Positions 1 to 10,757 are shown, numbered from the stretch's first letter. The stretch is 64,000 nt of DNA from Streptomyces sp. CB02058 (GCF_001905505.1 NZ_LIPG01000002.1:1178001-1242000); one strand, 5' to 3'. Made by a program: numbers and translations. The notes: generated by a model from the sequence alone, not told the origin.

Positions 1-3000
1 GCGCCAGGTCCCGGTCACGCCGGACATCCTCGGCAACGGCGCCCGCGCCGTCATGCCCGAGTTCCGCCAGCTGATCGTCGCCGACGGCACGAGCACCGGC
101 ATCGCGCTGGACCGCAAGGCGTTCGTCCTGCGCAAGCGCGCCGAGCGTGAGGCCGGGGTGTACTTCCCCTCGCTCTCCGCACGGACGATCGTCTACAAGG
201 GCATGCTCACCACCGGGCAGCTGGAGCCGTTCTTCCCGGACCTCTCCGACGGCCGCTTCGCCACCGCGGTCGCGCTGGTCCACTCCCGCTTCTCGACCAA
301 CACCTTCCCGAGCTGGCCGCTCGCCCACCCGTACCGCTTCGTCGCGCACAACGGCGAGATCAACACGGTCAAGGGCAACCGGAACTGGATGAAGGCCCGC
401 GAGTCCCAGCTCGCCTCCAGCCTCTTCGGCACCGAGAAGCTCGACCGGATCTTCCCCGTCTGTACGCCGGACGCCTCCGACTCGGCGTCCTTCGACGAGG
501 TCCTGGAACTGCTCCACCTCGGCGGCCGCTCGCTCCCGCACTCGGTGCTGATGATGGTCCCCGAGGCATGGGAGAACCACGCCTCCATGGACCCGGCCCG
601 CCGCGCGTTCTACCAGTACCACTCCACGATGATGGAGCCCTGGGACGGCCCGGCCTGCGTCACCTTCACCGACGGCACCCAGGTCGGCGCGGTCCTCGAC
701 CGCAACGGTCTGCGCCCCGGCCGCTACTGGGTCACCGACGACGGCCTCGTCGTCCTGTCCTCCGAGGTCGGCGTCCTGGACATCGACCCCTCCAAGGTCG
801 TCCGCAAGGGCCGCCTCCAGCCCGGCAGGATGTTCCTCGTCGACACCGCCGAGCGGCGCATCATCGAGGACGACGAGATCAAGGCGTCCCTGGCCGCCGA
901 GAACCCGTACCAGGAGTGGCTGGAGACCGGCGAGATCGAGCTCGAGGACCTCCCCGAGCGCGAGCACATCGTCCACACCCACGCCTCGGTCACCCGCCGC
1001 CAGCAGACCTTCGGCTACACCGAGGAAGAGCTCCGCGTCCTCCTCGCCCCGATGGCCCGCACCGCCGGCGAGCCCCTCGGCTCCATGGGCACCGACTCGC
1101 CGATCGCCGCGCTCTCCGAGCGCCCCCGGCTGCTCTTCGACTACTTCACCCAGCTGTTCGCGCAGGTCACCAACCCGCCGCTGGACGCCATCCGCGAGGA
1201 GCTCGTCACCTCGCTGCGCTCCACGCTCGGCCCCCAGGGCAACATCCTGGAGCCGACCCCCGCCGCCTGCCGCGCCGTCACCCTGCCGTTCCCGGTGATC
1301 GACAACGACGAGCTGGCCAAGCTCATACACATCAACGCCGACGGCGACATGCCGGGCATGAAGGCCGCCACCCTGGCCGGTCTCTACCGGGTCAGCGGCG
1401 GCGGTGACGCCCTCGCCGCCCGTATCGAGCAGATCTGCACCGAGGTCGACGCCGCCATAGAGGACGGCGCCCGCCTCATCGTCCTGTCCGACCGGCACTC
1501 CGACGCCGAGCACGCGCCGATCCCGTCGCTGCTGCTCACCTCGGCCGTCCACCACCACCTCATCCGCACCAAGCAGCGCACCCAGGTGGGCCTGCTGGTC
1601 GAGGCCGGCGACGTCCGCGAGGTCCACCACGTCGCGCTCCTCATCGGTTACGGCGCCGCCGCCGTCAACCCGTACCTCGCCATGGAGTCCGTCGAGGACC
1701 TCGTCCGCGCCGGTACGTTCATCGAGGGCATCGAGCCCGAGCTGGCCATCCGCAACCTGATCTACGCCCTCGGCAAGGGCGTCCTGAAGGTCATGTCGAA
1801 GATGGGCATCTCGACCGTCGCCTCCTACCGCGGCGCCCAGGTCTTCGAGGCCGTCGGCCTCGACGACGCCTTCGTCGCCACGTACTTCAACGGCACCGCC
1901 ACCAAGATCGGCGGCGCCGGACTCGACGTCGTCGCCAAGGAGGTCGCCGCCCGGCACGCCAAGGCGTACCCCGCCTCGGGCATCTCCGCCTCGCACCGCG
2001 CGCTGGAGATCGGCGGCGAGTACCAGTGGCGCCGCGAGGGCGAGCCGCACCTGTTCGACCCGGAGACCGTCTTCCGTCTCCAGCACGCCACCCGCAACCG
2101 CCGGTACGACATCTTCAAGAAGTACACCGACCGGGTCAACGAGCAGTCCGAGCGCCTCATGACGCTGCGCGGACTCTTCGGCTTCAAGAGCGGCCGCGAG
2201 CCGATCTCCATCGACGAGGTCGAGTCGGCGGCCGAGATCGTCAAGCGCTTCTCCACCGGCGCCATGTCGTACGGCTCCATCTCGCAGGAGGCGCACGAGA
2301 CCCTCGCCATCGCCATGAACCAGCTGGGCGGCAAGTCCAACACCGGTGAGGGCGGCGAGGACGCCGAGCGTCTCTACGACCCGGCGCGCCGCTCGTCCAT
2401 CAAGCAGGTCGCCTCCGGCCGCTTCGGTGTGACCAGCGAGTACCTGGTCAACGCGGACGACATCCAGATCAAGATGGCGCAGGGCGCGAAGCCCGGCGAG
2501 GGCGGCCAGCTGCCCGGGCACAAGGTCTACCCGTGGGTCGCCAAGACCCGGCACTCCACCCCGGGTGTCGGCCTGATCTCGCCCCCGCCGCACCACGACA
2601 TCTACTCCATCGAGGACCTGGCTCAGCTGATCCACGACCTCAAGAACGCCAACCCGGCGGCCCGCGTCCACGTGAAGCTGGTCTCCGAGGTCGGCGTCGG
2701 CACGGTCGCGGCCGGTGTCTCCAAGGCCCACGCGGACGTCGTCCTCATCTCCGGCCACGACGGCGGAACGGGCGCCTCGCCGCTCACCTCGCTCAAGCAC
2801 GCGGGCGGCCCCTGGGAGCTCGGCCTCGCCGAGACCCAGCAGACCCTGCTGCTCAACGGCCTGCGCGACCGCATCGTCGTCCAGACCGACGGCCAGCTCA
2901 AGACCGGCCGTGACGTCGTCATCGCCGCGCTGCTGGGCGCCGAGGAGTTCGGTTTCGCGACCGCGCCGCTCGTCGTCTCCGGCTGCGTCATGATGCGCGT

Positions 3001-4174
3001 CTGCCACCTCGACACCTGCCCGGTCGGTATCGCCACGCAGAACCCCGTCCTGCGTGACCGCTTCTCCGGCAAGGCCGAGTACGTCGTCAACTTCTTCGAG
3101 TTCATCGCCGAAGAGGTCCGCGAGATCCTCGCCGAGCTCGGCTTCCGCACGATCGAGGAGGCCGTCGGCCACGCCGAACTCCTCGACACCGAGCGGGCCG
3201 TCACGCACTGGAAGGCACAGGGCCTCGACCTGGAGCCCCTCTTCTACGTGCCCGAGCTGCCCGAGGGCGCGGTGCGCCACCGCGTCAACGAGCAGGACCA
3301 CGGACTGTCCAAGGCCCTCGACAACGAGCTGATCAAGCTCGCCGCCGACGCCCTCGGCGCCGACAGCGCCGAGGCCGCCCAGCCCGTCCGGGCCCAGATC
3401 GCGATCCGCAACATCAACCGCACCGTCGGTACGATGCTCGGCCACGAGGTCACCAAGAAGTTCGGCGGTGCGGGCCTGCCCGACGACACCATCGACATCA
3501 CCTTCACCGGGTCCGCGGGCCAGTCCTTCGGAGCCTTCGTGCCGCGCGGTGTGACGCTGCGCCTGGAGGGCGACGCCAACGACTACGTCGGCAAGGGCCT
3601 CTCCGGCGGCCGTGTCATCGTCCGCCCGGACCGCGGCGCCGACCACCTCGCCGAGTACTCCACCATCGCCGGCAACACCATCGGCTACGGTGCGACCGGT
3701 GGCGAGCTCTTCCTCCGCGGCCGGACCGGCGAGCGCTTCTGCGTCCGCAACTCCGGCGCGACGGTCGTCTCGGAAGGCGTGGGCGACCACGGCTGCGAGT
3801 ACATGACCGGTGGCCACGCCGTCGTCCTCGGCGAGACCGGACGCAACTTCGCCGCGGGTATGTCCGGCGGCATCGCGTACGTCATCGACCTGGACCTCGA
3901 CAACGTCAACACCGGCAACATCGGCGCCGTCGAGACGCTCGACGACACCGACAAGCAGTGGCTGCACGACGTCGTGCGCCGCCACCAGGAGGAGACCGGC
4001 TCCACGGTCGCCGAGAAGCTGCTGGCCGACTGGGACTCCGCGGTCGCCCGCTTCAGCAAGATCATCCCGTCCACCTACAAGGCAGTGCTCGCCGCCAAGG
4101 ACGCCGCTGAGCTCGCCGGTCTCTCCGAGCAGGAGACCACCGAGAAGATGATGGAGGCGGCGACCAATGGCTGA
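1..4174 (+). CDS. gltB: Glutamate synthase large subunit, 5' end cut by window
   Basis: Catalyses the ammonia-releasing and reductive halves of glutamine plus 2-oxoglutarate to two glutamates, working with GltD. The reading frame is open from base 2, so the true start and the N-terminal nucleophile cysteine lie upstream; about 1390 codons are seen. In order: most of the class II glutamine amidotransferase domain ([31 protein letters not shown]), the central domain, the FMN-binding synthase domain ([41 protein letters not shown]), the 3Fe-4S cysteines (CHLDTCPVG, near 3003-3029) and the C-terminal GXGXG beta-helix ([20 protein letters not shown]). The stop overlaps the gltD start by 8 nt, so the two are translationally coupled. 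Identity is secure; only the start is unknown. Confidence 0.97.
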   Translation, partial: RQVPVTPDILGNGARAVMPEFRQLIVADGTSTGIALDRKAFVLRKRAEREAGVYFPSLSARTIVYKGMLTTGQLEPFFPDLSDGRFATAVALVHSRFSTNTFPSWPLAHPYRFVAHNGEINTVKGNRNWMKARESQLASSLFGTEKLDRIFPVCTPDASDSASFDEVLELLHLGGRSLPHSVLMMVPEAWENHASMDPARRAFYQYHSTMMEPWDGPACVTFTDGTQVGAVLDRNGLRPGRYWVTDDGLVVLSSEVGVLDIDPSKVVRKGRLQPGRMFLVDTAERRIIEDDEIKASLAAENPYQEWLETGEIELEDLPEREHIVHTHASVTRRQQTFGYTEEELRVLLAPMARTAGEPLGSMGTDSPIAALSERPRLLFDYFTQLFAQVTNPPLDAIREELVTSLRSTLGPQGNILEPTPAACRAVTLPFPVIDNDELAKLIHINADGDMPGMKAATLAGLYRVSGGGDALAARIEQICTEVDAAIEDGARLIVLSDRHSDAEHAPIPSLLLTSAVHHHLIRTKQRTQVGLLVEAGDVREVHHVALLIGYGAAAVNPYLAMESVEDLVRAGTFIEGIEPELAIRNLIYALGKGVLKVMSKMGISTVASYRGAQVFEAVGLDDAFVATYFNGTATKIGGAGLDVVAKEVAARHAKAYPASGISASHRALEIGGEYQWRREGEPHLFDPETVFRLQHATRNRRYDIFKKYTDRVNEQSERLMTLRGLFGFKSGREPISIDEVESAAEIVKRFSTGAMSYGSISQEAHETLAIAMNQLGGKSNTGEGGEDAERLYDPARRSSIKQVASGRFGVTSEYLVNADDIQIKMAQGAKPGEGGQLPGHKVYPWVAKTRHSTPGVGLISPPPHHDIYSIEDLAQLIHDLKNANPAARVHVKLVSEVGVGTVAAGVSKAHADVVLISGHDGGTGASPLTSLKHAGGPWELGLAETQQTLLLNGLRDRIVVQTDGQLKTGRDVVIAALLGAEEFGFATAPLVVSGCVMMRVCHLDTCPVGIATQNPVLRDRFSGKAEYVVNFFEFIAEEVREILAELGFRTIEEAVGHAELLDTERAVTHWKAQGLDLEPLFYVPELPEGAVRHRVNEQDHGLSKALDNELIKLAADALGADSAEAAQPVRAQIAIRNINRTVGTMLGHEVTKKFGGAGLPDDTIDITFTGSAGQSFGAFVPRGVTLRLEGDANDYVGKGLSGGRVIVRPDRGADHLAEYSTIAGNTIGYGATGGELFLRGRTGERFCVRNSGATVVSEGVGDHGCEYMTGGHAVVLGETGRNFAAGMSGGIAYVIDLDLDNVNTGNIGAVETLDDTDKQWLHDVVRRHQEETGSTVAEKLLADWDSAVARFSKIIPSTYKAVLAAKDAAELAGLSEQETTEKMMEAATNG

Positions 4175-5627
4175 CCCCAAGGGCTTCCTGACCACCGGAC
4201 GCGAGGTCGCCAAGACCCGCCCCGTCGGCGAGCGTGTCAAGGACTGGAACGAGGTCTACGTTCCGGGATCGCTGCTCCCGATCATCAGCAAGCAGGCCGG
4301 CCGCTGCATGGACTGCGGCATCCCGTTCTGCCACAACGGCTGTCCCCTCGGAAACCTCATCCCCGAGTGGAACGACTACGCCTACCGCGAGGACTGGTCG
4401 GCGGCGTCCGAGCGGCTGCACGCCACGAACAACTTCCCGGAGTTCACGGGCCGTCTGTGCCCCGCTCCGTGCGAGTCGGCGTGCGTCCTCGGCATCAACC
4501 AGCCGGCCGTCACCATCAAGAACGTCGAAGTCAGCATCATCGACAAGGCGTGGGACAGCGGCGACGTCACCCCGCAGCCGCCCGAGCGCCTCTCCGGCAA
4601 GACCGTCGCCGTCATCGGCTCGGGCCCGGCGGGACTCGCCGCCGCCCAGCAGCTGACCCGGGCCGGCCACACCGTCGCCGTCTTCGAGCGCGCGGACCGC
4701 ATCGGGGGCCTCCTCCGCTACGGCATCCCAGAGTTCAAGATGGAGAAGTCGCACATCAACCGCCGCATCGAGCAGATGCGCGCGGAGGGCACCAAGTTCC
4801 GTACGGAGGTGGAGATCGGCACGGACATCGACGCCGCCACGCTCCGCCGCCGCTACGACGCGGTCGTCATCGCGGCCGGTGCCACCGTCTCCCGCGACCT
4901 GCCCGTCCCGGGCCGTGAGCTGAACGGCGTGCACTTCGCGATGGAGTACCTCCCGCTCGCCAACAAGGTGCAGGAGGGCGACCTGACGGTCTCCCCGATC
5001 ACCGCCGAGGGCAAGCACGTCGTCGTCATCGGCGGCGGCGACACCGGCGCCGACTGCGTCGGCACCGCCCACCGGCAGGGCGCGGCCTCCGTCACCCAGC
5101 TGGAGATCATGCCGCAGCCGGGCGCGGAGCGTAACGCCAACCAGCCCTGGCCGACCTTCCCGATGCTCTACAAGGTCACCTCCGCGCACGAGGAGGGCGG
5201 CGAGCGGATCTACTCCGTCTCCACCACCCACTTCGAGGGCGACGAGGACGGCAACGTCCAGTCCCTCCACCTCATCGAGGTGGAGTTCAAGGACGGCAAG
5301 CTGGAGCAGAAGGCCGGCACCGAGCGGGTCATCCCGGCCCAGCTCGTCACCCTGGCCATGGGCTTCACCGGCACGGACCAGGCCAACGGCCTCGTCCAGC
5401 AGTTCGGTCTCGCCCTCGACGAGCGTGGCAACATCGCGCGCGACGACAACTACGCGACCAACGTCGACGGCGTCTACGTCGCCGGTGACGCGGGCCGCGG
5501 CCAGTCCCTCATCGTGTGGGCCATCGCCGAGGGCCGCTCCGCGGCGCGTGGCGTGGACCGCTTCCTGACCGGGGCCAGCGCGCTGCCCGCCCCGATCCGC
5601 CCGACGGACCGTTCCCTGATGGTCTGA
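4167..5627 (+). CDS. gltD: Glutamate synthase small subunit (NADPH)
   Basis: 486 aa, the normal length for GltD. It takes electrons from NADPH through FAD and passes them via Fe-S clusters to GltB for glutamate synthesis in the cytoplasm. Visible motifs are the N-terminal cysteine clusters ([17 protein letters not shown], then [10 protein letters not shown]), the FAD dinucleotide fold [15 protein letters not shown] near residue 150, the NADPH fold [15 protein letters not shown] near residue 290, and the C-terminal [18 protein letters not shown] typical of the family. It overlaps gltB by 8 nt and must be expressed with it. Nothing looks broken. Confidence 0.97.
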   Translation: MADPKGFLTTGREVAKTRPVGERVKDWNEVYVPGSLLPIISKQAGRCMDCGIPFCHNGCPLGNLIPEWNDYAYREDWSAASERLHATNNFPEFTGRLCPAPCESACVLGINQPAVTIKNVEVSIIDKAWDSGDVTPQPPERLSGKTVAVIGSGPAGLAAAQQLTRAGHTVAVFERADRIGGLLRYGIPEFKMEKSHINRRIEQMRAEGTKFRTEVEIGTDIDAATLRRRYDAVVIAAGATVSRDLPVPGRELNGVHFAMEYLPLANKVQEGDLTVSPITAEGKHVVVIGGGDTGADCVGTAHRQGAASVTQLEIMPQPGAERNANQPWPTFPMLYKVTSAHEEGGERIYSVSTTHFEGDEDGNVQSLHLIEVEFKDGKLEQKAGTERVIPAQLVTLAMGFTGTDQANGLVQQFGLALDERGNIARDDNYATNVDGVYVAGDAGRGQSLIVWAIAEGRSAARGVDRFLTGASALPAPIRPTDRSLMV

Positions 5628-5645
5628 TCACGGCACACAGACGTC

Positions 5646-5663
5646 CCGTACAACGGCGTACGG
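5646..5663 (+). terminator. Weak stem-loop after gltD
   Basis: CCGTAC-AACGGC-GTACGG forms a 6-bp stem 19 nt past the gltD stop. There is no T-run. It could end or trim the gltBD transcript, but the stem is short. The rest of the roughly 230-bp gap to the next gene shows nothing I recognise. Confidence 0.3.
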
Positions 5664-5856
5664 AACTGAACGCGGCGCCCGCCTCGTCCCCGACCGGACC
5701 AGGGCGGGCGCTGCGGCGTGTCCGGGCCCCGCGGGCTCGGCCCGGCGCCCACGCGGCGGCCGTCACCGAGAGCGCCGGACCGGTCCGGCGGCATCGCTCG
5801 GACCGGCCCGGGGGCGACCCGGCGGCGAACGCACCGGCCCCGCAGGGTCAGGAGCA

Positions 5857-6597
5857 TCAGCCGCCGGACAGGGCGCGTCCGAGGAGGGGCAGCAGACGGT
5901 CCCAGTGACGCCGCAGCGCGGCCGGGTCGAAGGCGTCCGTGTCGGACATGGTGAAGCCGTGCACGGTACCGGGGTAGATCTCGGAGGTGTAGGCGACGCC
6001 CGTCCTCCCCAGGGCCCGGTCGAGCTCCCCGAGTGACTCGGGCGTCATGTCGCCCTCGGCGTGGCCGAAGTGGACCTGGGCGGTCAGCCCGGCGAGGCCG
6101 CCGGGCCCGTCGGCGCCCACGGGGCCGTGGAAGGCGGCGACGGCGGCAACCCGTCCGGGGTGTGCCGCGGCGGTGCGCACCGCGAGGAGCCCGCCGATGC
6201 AGTAACCCGTCACCCCGACCGGTCCGGGGCCGACCTCGGGCCGGCCGGTGAGGAAGCCGAGGTAGGCGTCGGCGTCGCTCAGGGTGCGCTCCGCCGTGTG
6301 CGCCTCGATCAGGGGCATCAGCCGGGCGAGGACCGCGGGCCTGGCCTCCTCCCCGATGTGCTCGGGGAGCTCGATCACCGGTGCCGGGCCGTGCCGGTGG
6401 AAGATGTTGGGGACGAGCACGTGGTACCCGTGTCCCGCCAGTTCGCGGGCCATGTCCCGCAGCACGGGCCGGACACCGAAGCCGTCCGGGTACATCAGTA
6501 CCCCGGGGTGCCGCCCGCCGCCCTCGGGGAAGGCGGCGAAGGCGTCGGCCAGGCCGTCCCCGGTGGGAATGTGCAGAGTCCGTGTACCGGTGCGCAT
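5857..6597 (-). CDS. Dienelactone hydrolase family alpha/beta hydrolase
   Basis: 246 aa cytoplasmic hydrolase. The nucleophile elbow is GYCIGG, with cysteine in place of the usual serine, as in dienelactone hydrolase. The later aspartate (HAEGDMTPE) and histidine (TVHGFTM) complete the Cys-Asp-His triad. The ATG at 6597 is preferred over the upstream ATG at 6645 because AGGAG lies 10 nt ahead of it and the family N-terminus (LHIPTGDGLADAFAAFPEG) starts just after. The natural substrate cannot be told from sequence; many Streptomyces members act on small esters or lactones. It runs convergent to gltD and is not in an obvious operon. Confidence 0.85.
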   Translation of the reverse strand: MRTGTRTLHIPTGDGLADAFAAFPEGGGRHPGVLMYPDGFGVRPVLRDMARELAGHGYHVLVPNIFHRHGPAPVIELPEHIGEEARPAVLARLMPLIEAHTAERTLSDADAYLGFLTGRPEVGPGPVGVTGYCIGGLLAVRTAAAHPGRVAAVAAFHGPVGADGPGGLAGLTAQVHFGHAEGDMTPESLGELDRALGRTGVAYTSEIYPGTVHGFTMSDTDAFDPAALRRHWDRLLPLLGRALSGG

Positions 6598-6843
6598 GAG
6601 TTCGGTTCTCCTGTCGTCGTCGACGTGTCGGGCTGTGGTCGGCACGACAGGAGGCGGAGCCCGCGCGACGGCGCCGGGTCCTCGTTCAGGGCGCGGGCCG
6701 GAACCGGCCCGTACGGCGCTCAGGGGAGGGCCGGGTCACCGATCCGTGTGTGGCGCAAGGCCGTCCCGGTAGTCATCGGGCCACAACGTAGTCCACCGGG
6801 CAGGACCCCTGCCACCCCGAAGTCCCCCTGGGGACAAGGCCCC

Positions 6844-7758
6844 TCAGGCCGCGCCCGTCAGGGAAGCCGTCCGCACGGCGACCACCACGGCCAGCAGCGC
6901 CACCAGCAGCACGCCGCCGGCCAACTGCATCGCGGAGGTCCGGAGCTTCGCCGGGGCGTAGGCCAGTCCGTACGTCACCAGCCCGCCGGTGAGCAGCCCG
7001 CCGAGGTGGCCCTCCCACGAGGTGAACGCGGCCGAGACGACCATCCACAGCAGGAAGCCGGCCATGAAGCGGTTGACCGGCCGCATGTCCCTGCCCAGAC
7101 GCCGGTTGATGACGTAGAAGGACGCCGCCAGACCGAATATCGCGCCCGAGGCGCCGACCGCCGTCGTCTCCGGCGAGACCAGGTACACCAGCACCGAGCC
7201 GCCCACCGCGGACAGCAGGTACAGCGCCAGATAGCGCGCACGGCCGAGCTGGCCCTCCACGACCCGGCCGAGGTTCCACAGCGCCATCATGTTGAAGACG
7301 AGGTGCATCACACCGAACGACGAGTCGGGCGGCAGATGCAGGAAGGCACCCGTCACCAGCCGGTACCACTCCCCGTCGGCCACCCCCGTCAGCTCGAACC
7401 CGGGGTACGTCCCGCCTTCGTAGTAGTACTGCCCGCCCGCCGGGTCGACCAGCACCGCCCCGAGCATCCCGAACCGGTCCACCGTCTCGGAACGGACCAC
7501 CTCGACGACGTACGCCACGATGTTCAGCGCCATCAGCACATACGTCACCAGCGGTGTCGCGGAGTCCGGCACCGCCCCGCCGAACAGCGAGCGGGCCCGG
7601 CGGACCGAGCGCTGACCCTCCTTCACGCACTCCACGCAGTGGTGGCCGACCGCGGCCTCACGCATGCAGTCGGGGCAGATGTAGCGGTCGCAGCGCGTGC
7701 AGCGCACATACGTCTCGTACGACGGGTGGCGATAACACGTGGTGGCGGCGGCCTCCAT
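6844..7758 (-). CDS. Rhomboid family intramembrane serine protease
   Basis: 304 aa membrane protease predicted to cut transmembrane substrates. The N-terminal 45 residues carry cysteine pairs (CTRCDRYICPDC, HHCVEC) that look like a small zinc-binding B-box-like module, followed by about six membrane helices. The catalytic serine is in GASGAIFG and the partner histidine in GHLGGLL; HLVFNMMALW is the conserved loop/TM2 element. The start at 7758 is chosen because AAGGAG sits 6 nt upstream, overlapping a slightly earlier ATG at 7773. It is divergent from the VWA gene with about 165 bp between them. The substrate is unknown. Confidence 0.92.
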   Translation of the reverse strand: MEAAATTCYRHPSYETYVRCTRCDRYICPDCMREAAVGHHCVECVKEGQRSVRRARSLFGGAVPDSATPLVTYVLMALNIVAYVVEVVRSETVDRFGMLGAVLVDPAGGQYYYEGGTYPGFELTGVADGEWYRLVTGAFLHLPPDSSFGVMHLVFNMMALWNLGRVVEGQLGRARYLALYLLSAVGGSVLVYLVSPETTAVGASGAIFGLAASFYVINRRLGRDMRPVNRFMAGFLLWMVVSAAFTSWEGHLGGLLTGGLVTYGLAYAPAKLRTSAMQLAGGVLLVALLAVVVAVRTASLTGAA

Positions 7759-7925
7759 GGCCGGCTCCTTCATTCGTGGACGGGGAGGAGGGACCGCTGG
7801 GGCGGCGGCAGCTCAAGATAGCGAACGCCCCACGGGAGCGGCACACCTGGGGGCGGGGGGAGGGCCTACGCTCGTAACTCCCGCCCCCGCGACGCCAGAA
7901 GGCCGCACCCGGATCGGAGACCGAC

Positions 7926-8669
7926 ATGACCGCCCCGCCCGCACCCGCCGGTCCCGCCATCAGTCTGAGCAAGGTGAGCGAGCGGGCGCCCGCGATCGTG
8001 GACCACTGGACGAGCGCGCGGGTGTCCCTGGAGAAGTACGGGATGAGCGGCGTGCGCGCGGCCGTCTACCTGGTGATCGACCACTCCGGCTCGATGCGGG
8101 ACTACTTCAAGGACGGCAGTGTCCAGGCCCTGGCCGACCAGGTGCTCGGCCTCTCGGCCCACCTGGACGACGACGGCACGGTGCCCGTCGTGTTCTTCTC
8201 CACGGACATCGACGCCGTCACCGACATCGCCCTGGAGAACCACCAGGGACGCATCGACGCGATCCTGTCCGGCCTCGGCCACATGGGGAAGACCAGCTAC
8301 CACCTGGCCATGGACGCCGTCATCGACCACTACCTCGACAGCGGCTCGACCGCGCCCGCCCTCGTCGTCTTCCAGACGGACGGCGGCCCGATCAGCAAGC
8401 TCGCGGCGGAACGCTACCTCTGCAAGGCGGCGAAGCTGCCGCTGTTCTGGCAGTTCGTCGGCTTCGGCAACAAGCGGAGCTCGCAGTTCGACTTCCTGCG
8501 CCGGCTCGACGAACTCGACGTACCCGCCAAACGCCCCGTCGACAACGCGGGCTTCTTCCACGCGGGCCCCGACCCGCGAGCCGTACCGGACTCCGAGCTG
8601 TACGACCGGCTGGTCGCCGAGTTCCCGCACTGGCTGGCAGCCGCCCGGAGCCGGGGCATCGTCCGATGA
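7926..8669 (+). CDS. VWA domain protein, TerF-like
   Basis: 247 aa. A von Willebrand factor A fold fills most of the protein: the MIDAS motif DHSGSM is near residue 57, with a later metal-site element in FQTDGGPISK. Proteins of this type resemble the VWA part of TerF, found with tellurite-resistance and stress proteins, and are probably cytoplasmic metal-dependent scaffolds. No other ter genes (TerD-like) are seen nearby, so the tellurite link is only family resemblance. GGAG lies 8 nt before the ATG. It starts divergently from the rhomboid gene. Confidence 0.8.
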   Translation: MTAPPAPAGPAISLSKVSERAPAIVDHWTSARVSLEKYGMSGVRAAVYLVIDHSGSMRDYFKDGSVQALADQVLGLSAHLDDDGTVPVVFFSTDIDAVTDIALENHQGRIDAILSGLGHMGKTSYHLAMDAVIDHYLDSGSTAPALVVFQTDGGPISKLAAERYLCKAAKLPLFWQFVGFGNKRSSQFDFLRRLDELDVPAKRPVDNAGFFHAGPDPRAVPDSELYDRLVAEFPHWLAAARSRGIVR

Positions 8670-8784
8670 CCCCGCGGGCCGCACGGTCCGGGCGGGCATG
8701 ACGAGCCGCTGCGTTCCGGGCCCGATCCGGAGACACGCGGCAAACCCGACAGAGGACGTCCTGATTACCGGGTTCGATGGACCC

Positions 8785-9297
8785 ATGACACCGAACCTCA
8801 CACCGAGCTCCTGGCAGGACTTCCACGCGGCGGAACCCGACTTCGCCGACACCGTGCGGAAGCGGTTCCAGCAGTACAAGCACCAGGTCCTGGCGACCCT
8901 GCGCAAGGACGGCTCGCCCCGGGTCACCGGCCTGGAGGTCGAGTTCCGGATGGACGCCCTGTGGTTCGGCATGATGCCGAACTCCCGCAAGGCACTCGAC
9001 CTGCGGCGGGACCCCCGCTTCGCCATCCAGGCCAACCCCGGCCCCGACGCCGAGATGGCGGACGGGGACATCCGTGTCTCCGGCCGCGCGGTGGAGATCA
9101 CCGACCCCGCTGCGCGCGCCCGCTTCGTCGACGAGGTGACACCGCCCGAGCCCTTCCTCCTCTTCCGCGCCGACCCCTTTGAAGTCGTCCGCACCGGGAT
9201 CGACGGGGACGACCTCGTCGTCCAGGTCTGGCGCCCCGGCCATCCGCTGCGCACCTTGCGCAGGGCGGCCGACGACAGCCCTGTCCGGGAGTCGTGA
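8785..9297 (+). CDS. Pyridoxamine 5'-phosphate oxidase family flavoprotein
   Basis: 170 aa, the usual size for the split-barrel flavin or F420-binding family. It shows the typical layout: N-terminal helix (SWQDFHAAEPDFADTVRKRF), KDGSPRVTGLEVEF strand pair, MMPNSRKALDLRRDPRFAI, and the C-terminal DDLVVQVWRPG. Likely a small cytoplasmic oxidoreductase or flavin/F420-binding protein; true PNPOx activity is not implied. No clear ribosome-binding site precedes the ATG, and the open frame extends upstream, so the start is the least certain part. The following tetR gene is in the same direction, 59 bp away. Confidence 0.78.
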   Translation: MTPNLTPSSWQDFHAAEPDFADTVRKRFQQYKHQVLATLRKDGSPRVTGLEVEFRMDALWFGMMPNSRKALDLRRDPRFAIQANPGPDAEMADGDIRVSGRAVEITDPAARARFVDEVTPPEPFLLFRADPFEVVRTGIDGDDLVVQVWRPGHPLRTLRRAADDSPVRES

Positions 9298-9356
9298 CGC
9301 CCTGACCTGCGGCCACGCGGTGCCGGGCGCCGCGCGGCCGGGCGGACAATGGGGGA

Positions 9357-9968
9357 GTGCCTACCAAGAAACAGCCCGCGGCGGCCTCCCGGCCCGGGCG
9401 CCGCCCCGAACTGCTGGCCATCGCCGCGGAGGTCTTCGCCGCACGGGGTTACGACGCCACCACCGTCCGGGAGATCGCGGACGAGGCCGGGATGCTCGCG
9501 GGCAGCCTCTACCACCACTTCGCCTCGAAGGAGGCGATGGCGGACGAGATCCTCTCCACCTTCCTGACCGGGCTCCGGACCGCCTACGGCACCGTGCTCG
9601 GCTCCGGACTCGCCCCGAGGGAGACCCTGGAAGCGCTGGTCACCGAGACCTTCCGGCAGATCGGGCGCCACCGCGCCGCCGCCGCCATCTACCGGACCGA
9701 GGCCGCGCACCTCGCCACCCGGCCCGGCTTCCACCACCTCGCCGACGCGCGGGCGGCGGTCGAGGACCCCTGGCTCCGCGCGCTGGAGCGCGGCGCCGCC
9801 GACGGGACACTCCGCCCGGGCCCCGACCCCCGGCTCACCGCCCGCTTCATCGGCGACGCGGTCTGGGGCGCGGCCTCCTGGGCCGGGCCCGACGCGGAAC
9901 ACGACCCCGCCGGCCTCGCCCGCCCGTATCTCGCCCTGCTGCTGGACGGCCTGGCACCGCACGCCTGA
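9357..9968 (+). CDS. TetR family transcriptional regulator
   Basis: 203 aa DNA-binding repressor. The N-terminal helix-turn-helix is clear (TTVREIADEAGMLAGSLYHH followed by FASKEAM), and the MLAGSLYHHF version resembles regulators of lipid or acyl-CoA catabolism (KstR2/PaaR-like). The C-terminal ligand domain ends with FIGDAVWGAASWAG. The GTG start has a GACAAT hexamer ending 6 nt upstream, so the mRNA may be leaderless. The target is not evident: upstream is the flavoprotein in the same direction and downstream about 520 bp without a gene. Confidence 0.85.
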   Translation: MPTKKQPAAASRPGRRPELLAIAAEVFAARGYDATTVREIADEAGMLAGSLYHHFASKEAMADEILSTFLTGLRTAYGTVLGSGLAPRETLEALVTETFRQIGRHRAAAAIYRTEAAHLATRPGFHHLADARAAVEDPWLRALERGAADGTLRPGPDPRLTARFIGDAVWGAASWAGPDAEHDPAGLARPYLALLLDGLAPHA

Positions 9969-10335
9969 GGATCGCCCCCGGCGCCCTCGCGCGATCGGCC
10001 GGGGGCTGCGCGCGGTCGGCCGGAGCGCCGCCCGTTCGGCGTAACGGCGGTGCGGGAATCCTCCTGTTCCCGGCGCAGGGCGCCACGGTCGGGGACTGTG
10101 GCAATCGGGTGAAATGAACGCCCGCCGGGCCGCTGCCCGGCCGCCCGGCGGAATACGGCGTCCAACGCGGGGCGAAGGGCTCGCCGCCCTTGGGGGAACG
10201 GCCCGGGGGGCATCCGGGAACGATTGGGGAACCCGCCGTGAACGAACCTCGTCATCGCCCTGGTCAGCAGAATTTTCGGCGCGCCGGTACGGCGTGATCT
10301 GCCGCCCCGCGACGGAACGTGCTACGGTTGCCCAG

Positions 10336-10365
10336 TTGCAGTTTTGGTACCCATGAACTTTATGT
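10336..10365 (+). promoter_or_regulatory. Candidate csp promoter
   Basis: TTGCAG at 10336-10341 and TTATGT at 10360-10365 are separated by 18 bp in an AT-rich island, resembling a vegetative sigma (HrdB-type) promoter. The start would fall near 10371-10373, inside the following inverted repeat. If the true promoter is further upstream, the repeat would be transcribed as a leader hairpin. Confidence 0.35.
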
Positions 10366-10405
10366 GCGCCTGACGGGAACCCTCCATCAGGCGCTTTATT
10401 GTTTT
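10366..10405 (+). promoter_or_regulatory. Stem-loop plus T-rich tract in csp leader
   Basis: GCGCCTGA at 10366-10373 and TCAGGCGC at 10387-10394 form a perfect 8-bp stem with a 13-nt loop, followed directly by TTTATTGTTTT. It has the form of an intrinsic terminator but stands about 90 nt upstream of the cold-shock ATG and almost 400 nt after tetR, so it most likely belongs to the csp leader. Confidence 0.55.
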
Positions 10406-10493
10406 CCGGCTTTCTCCGGATGGGGCTCAATGCGGCGACTTGGAATTCGTAAAGTGCGGATTTCCGGCACTGCACCTCTTTTAGGAGAATGAC

Positions 10494-10697
10494 ATGGCTA
10501 CTGGAACCGTGAAGTGGTTCAACTCGGAAAAGGGCTTCGGCTTCATCGAGCAGGACGGCGGCGGCGCCGACGTCTTCGCCCACTACTCCAACATCGCCAC
10601 CCAGGGCTTCCGTGAGCTCCAGGAGGGCCAGAAGGTCTCCTTCGACGTCACGCAGGGCCAGAAGGGCCCGCAGGCGGAGAACATCGTCCCGGCCTAA
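10494..10697 (+). CDS. Cold-shock domain protein (CspA family)
   Basis: 67 aa single-domain RNA/ssDNA chaperone. The two RNA-binding motifs are present: KGFGFIE (RNP1) and DVFAHYS (RNP2). It begins with TGTVKWFN, as in nearly all CspA-type proteins. A clear AGGAG lies 6 nt before the ATG. The leader carries a stem-loop with a T-rich tract and the gene ends in a 14-bp terminator hairpin, so it is a monocistronic unit. The next gene is a DEAD-box RNA helicase, a functionally related RNA-remodelling protein. Streptomyces have several paralogues and I cannot say which this is. Confidence 0.95.
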   Translation: MATGTVKWFNSEKGFGFIEQDGGGADVFAHYSNIATQGFRELQEGQKVSFDVTQGQKGPQAENIVPA

Positions 10698-10719
10698 TCT
10701 CCGGACGCGTACCTCGCAG

Positions 10720-10757
10720 CCGGGGCCCGCACCGTCAAGGTGCGGGCCCCGGTTTGT
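10720..10757 (+). terminator. Terminator after csp
   Basis: A perfect 14-bp stem (10720-10733 with 10739-10752) around the loop GTCAA is followed by TTTGT. It separates the cold-shock gene from the helicase. Confidence 0.85.

Larger units (their letters stand above)
9969..10493. other. Intergenic stretch before the cold-shock gene
   Basis: About 525 bp with no convincing gene; short frames on both strands have no family features. The first 300 bp are plain GC-rich sequence. The last 170 bp become relatively AT-rich and hold the cold-shock gene's likely promoter and leader hairpin, described separately. Confidence 0.6.

Noticed and set aside
7926..9297. Tellurite-resistance (ter) island around the VWA gene
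   Set aside because: No TerD, TerB or TerC homologue is present; only the VWA fold is shared.
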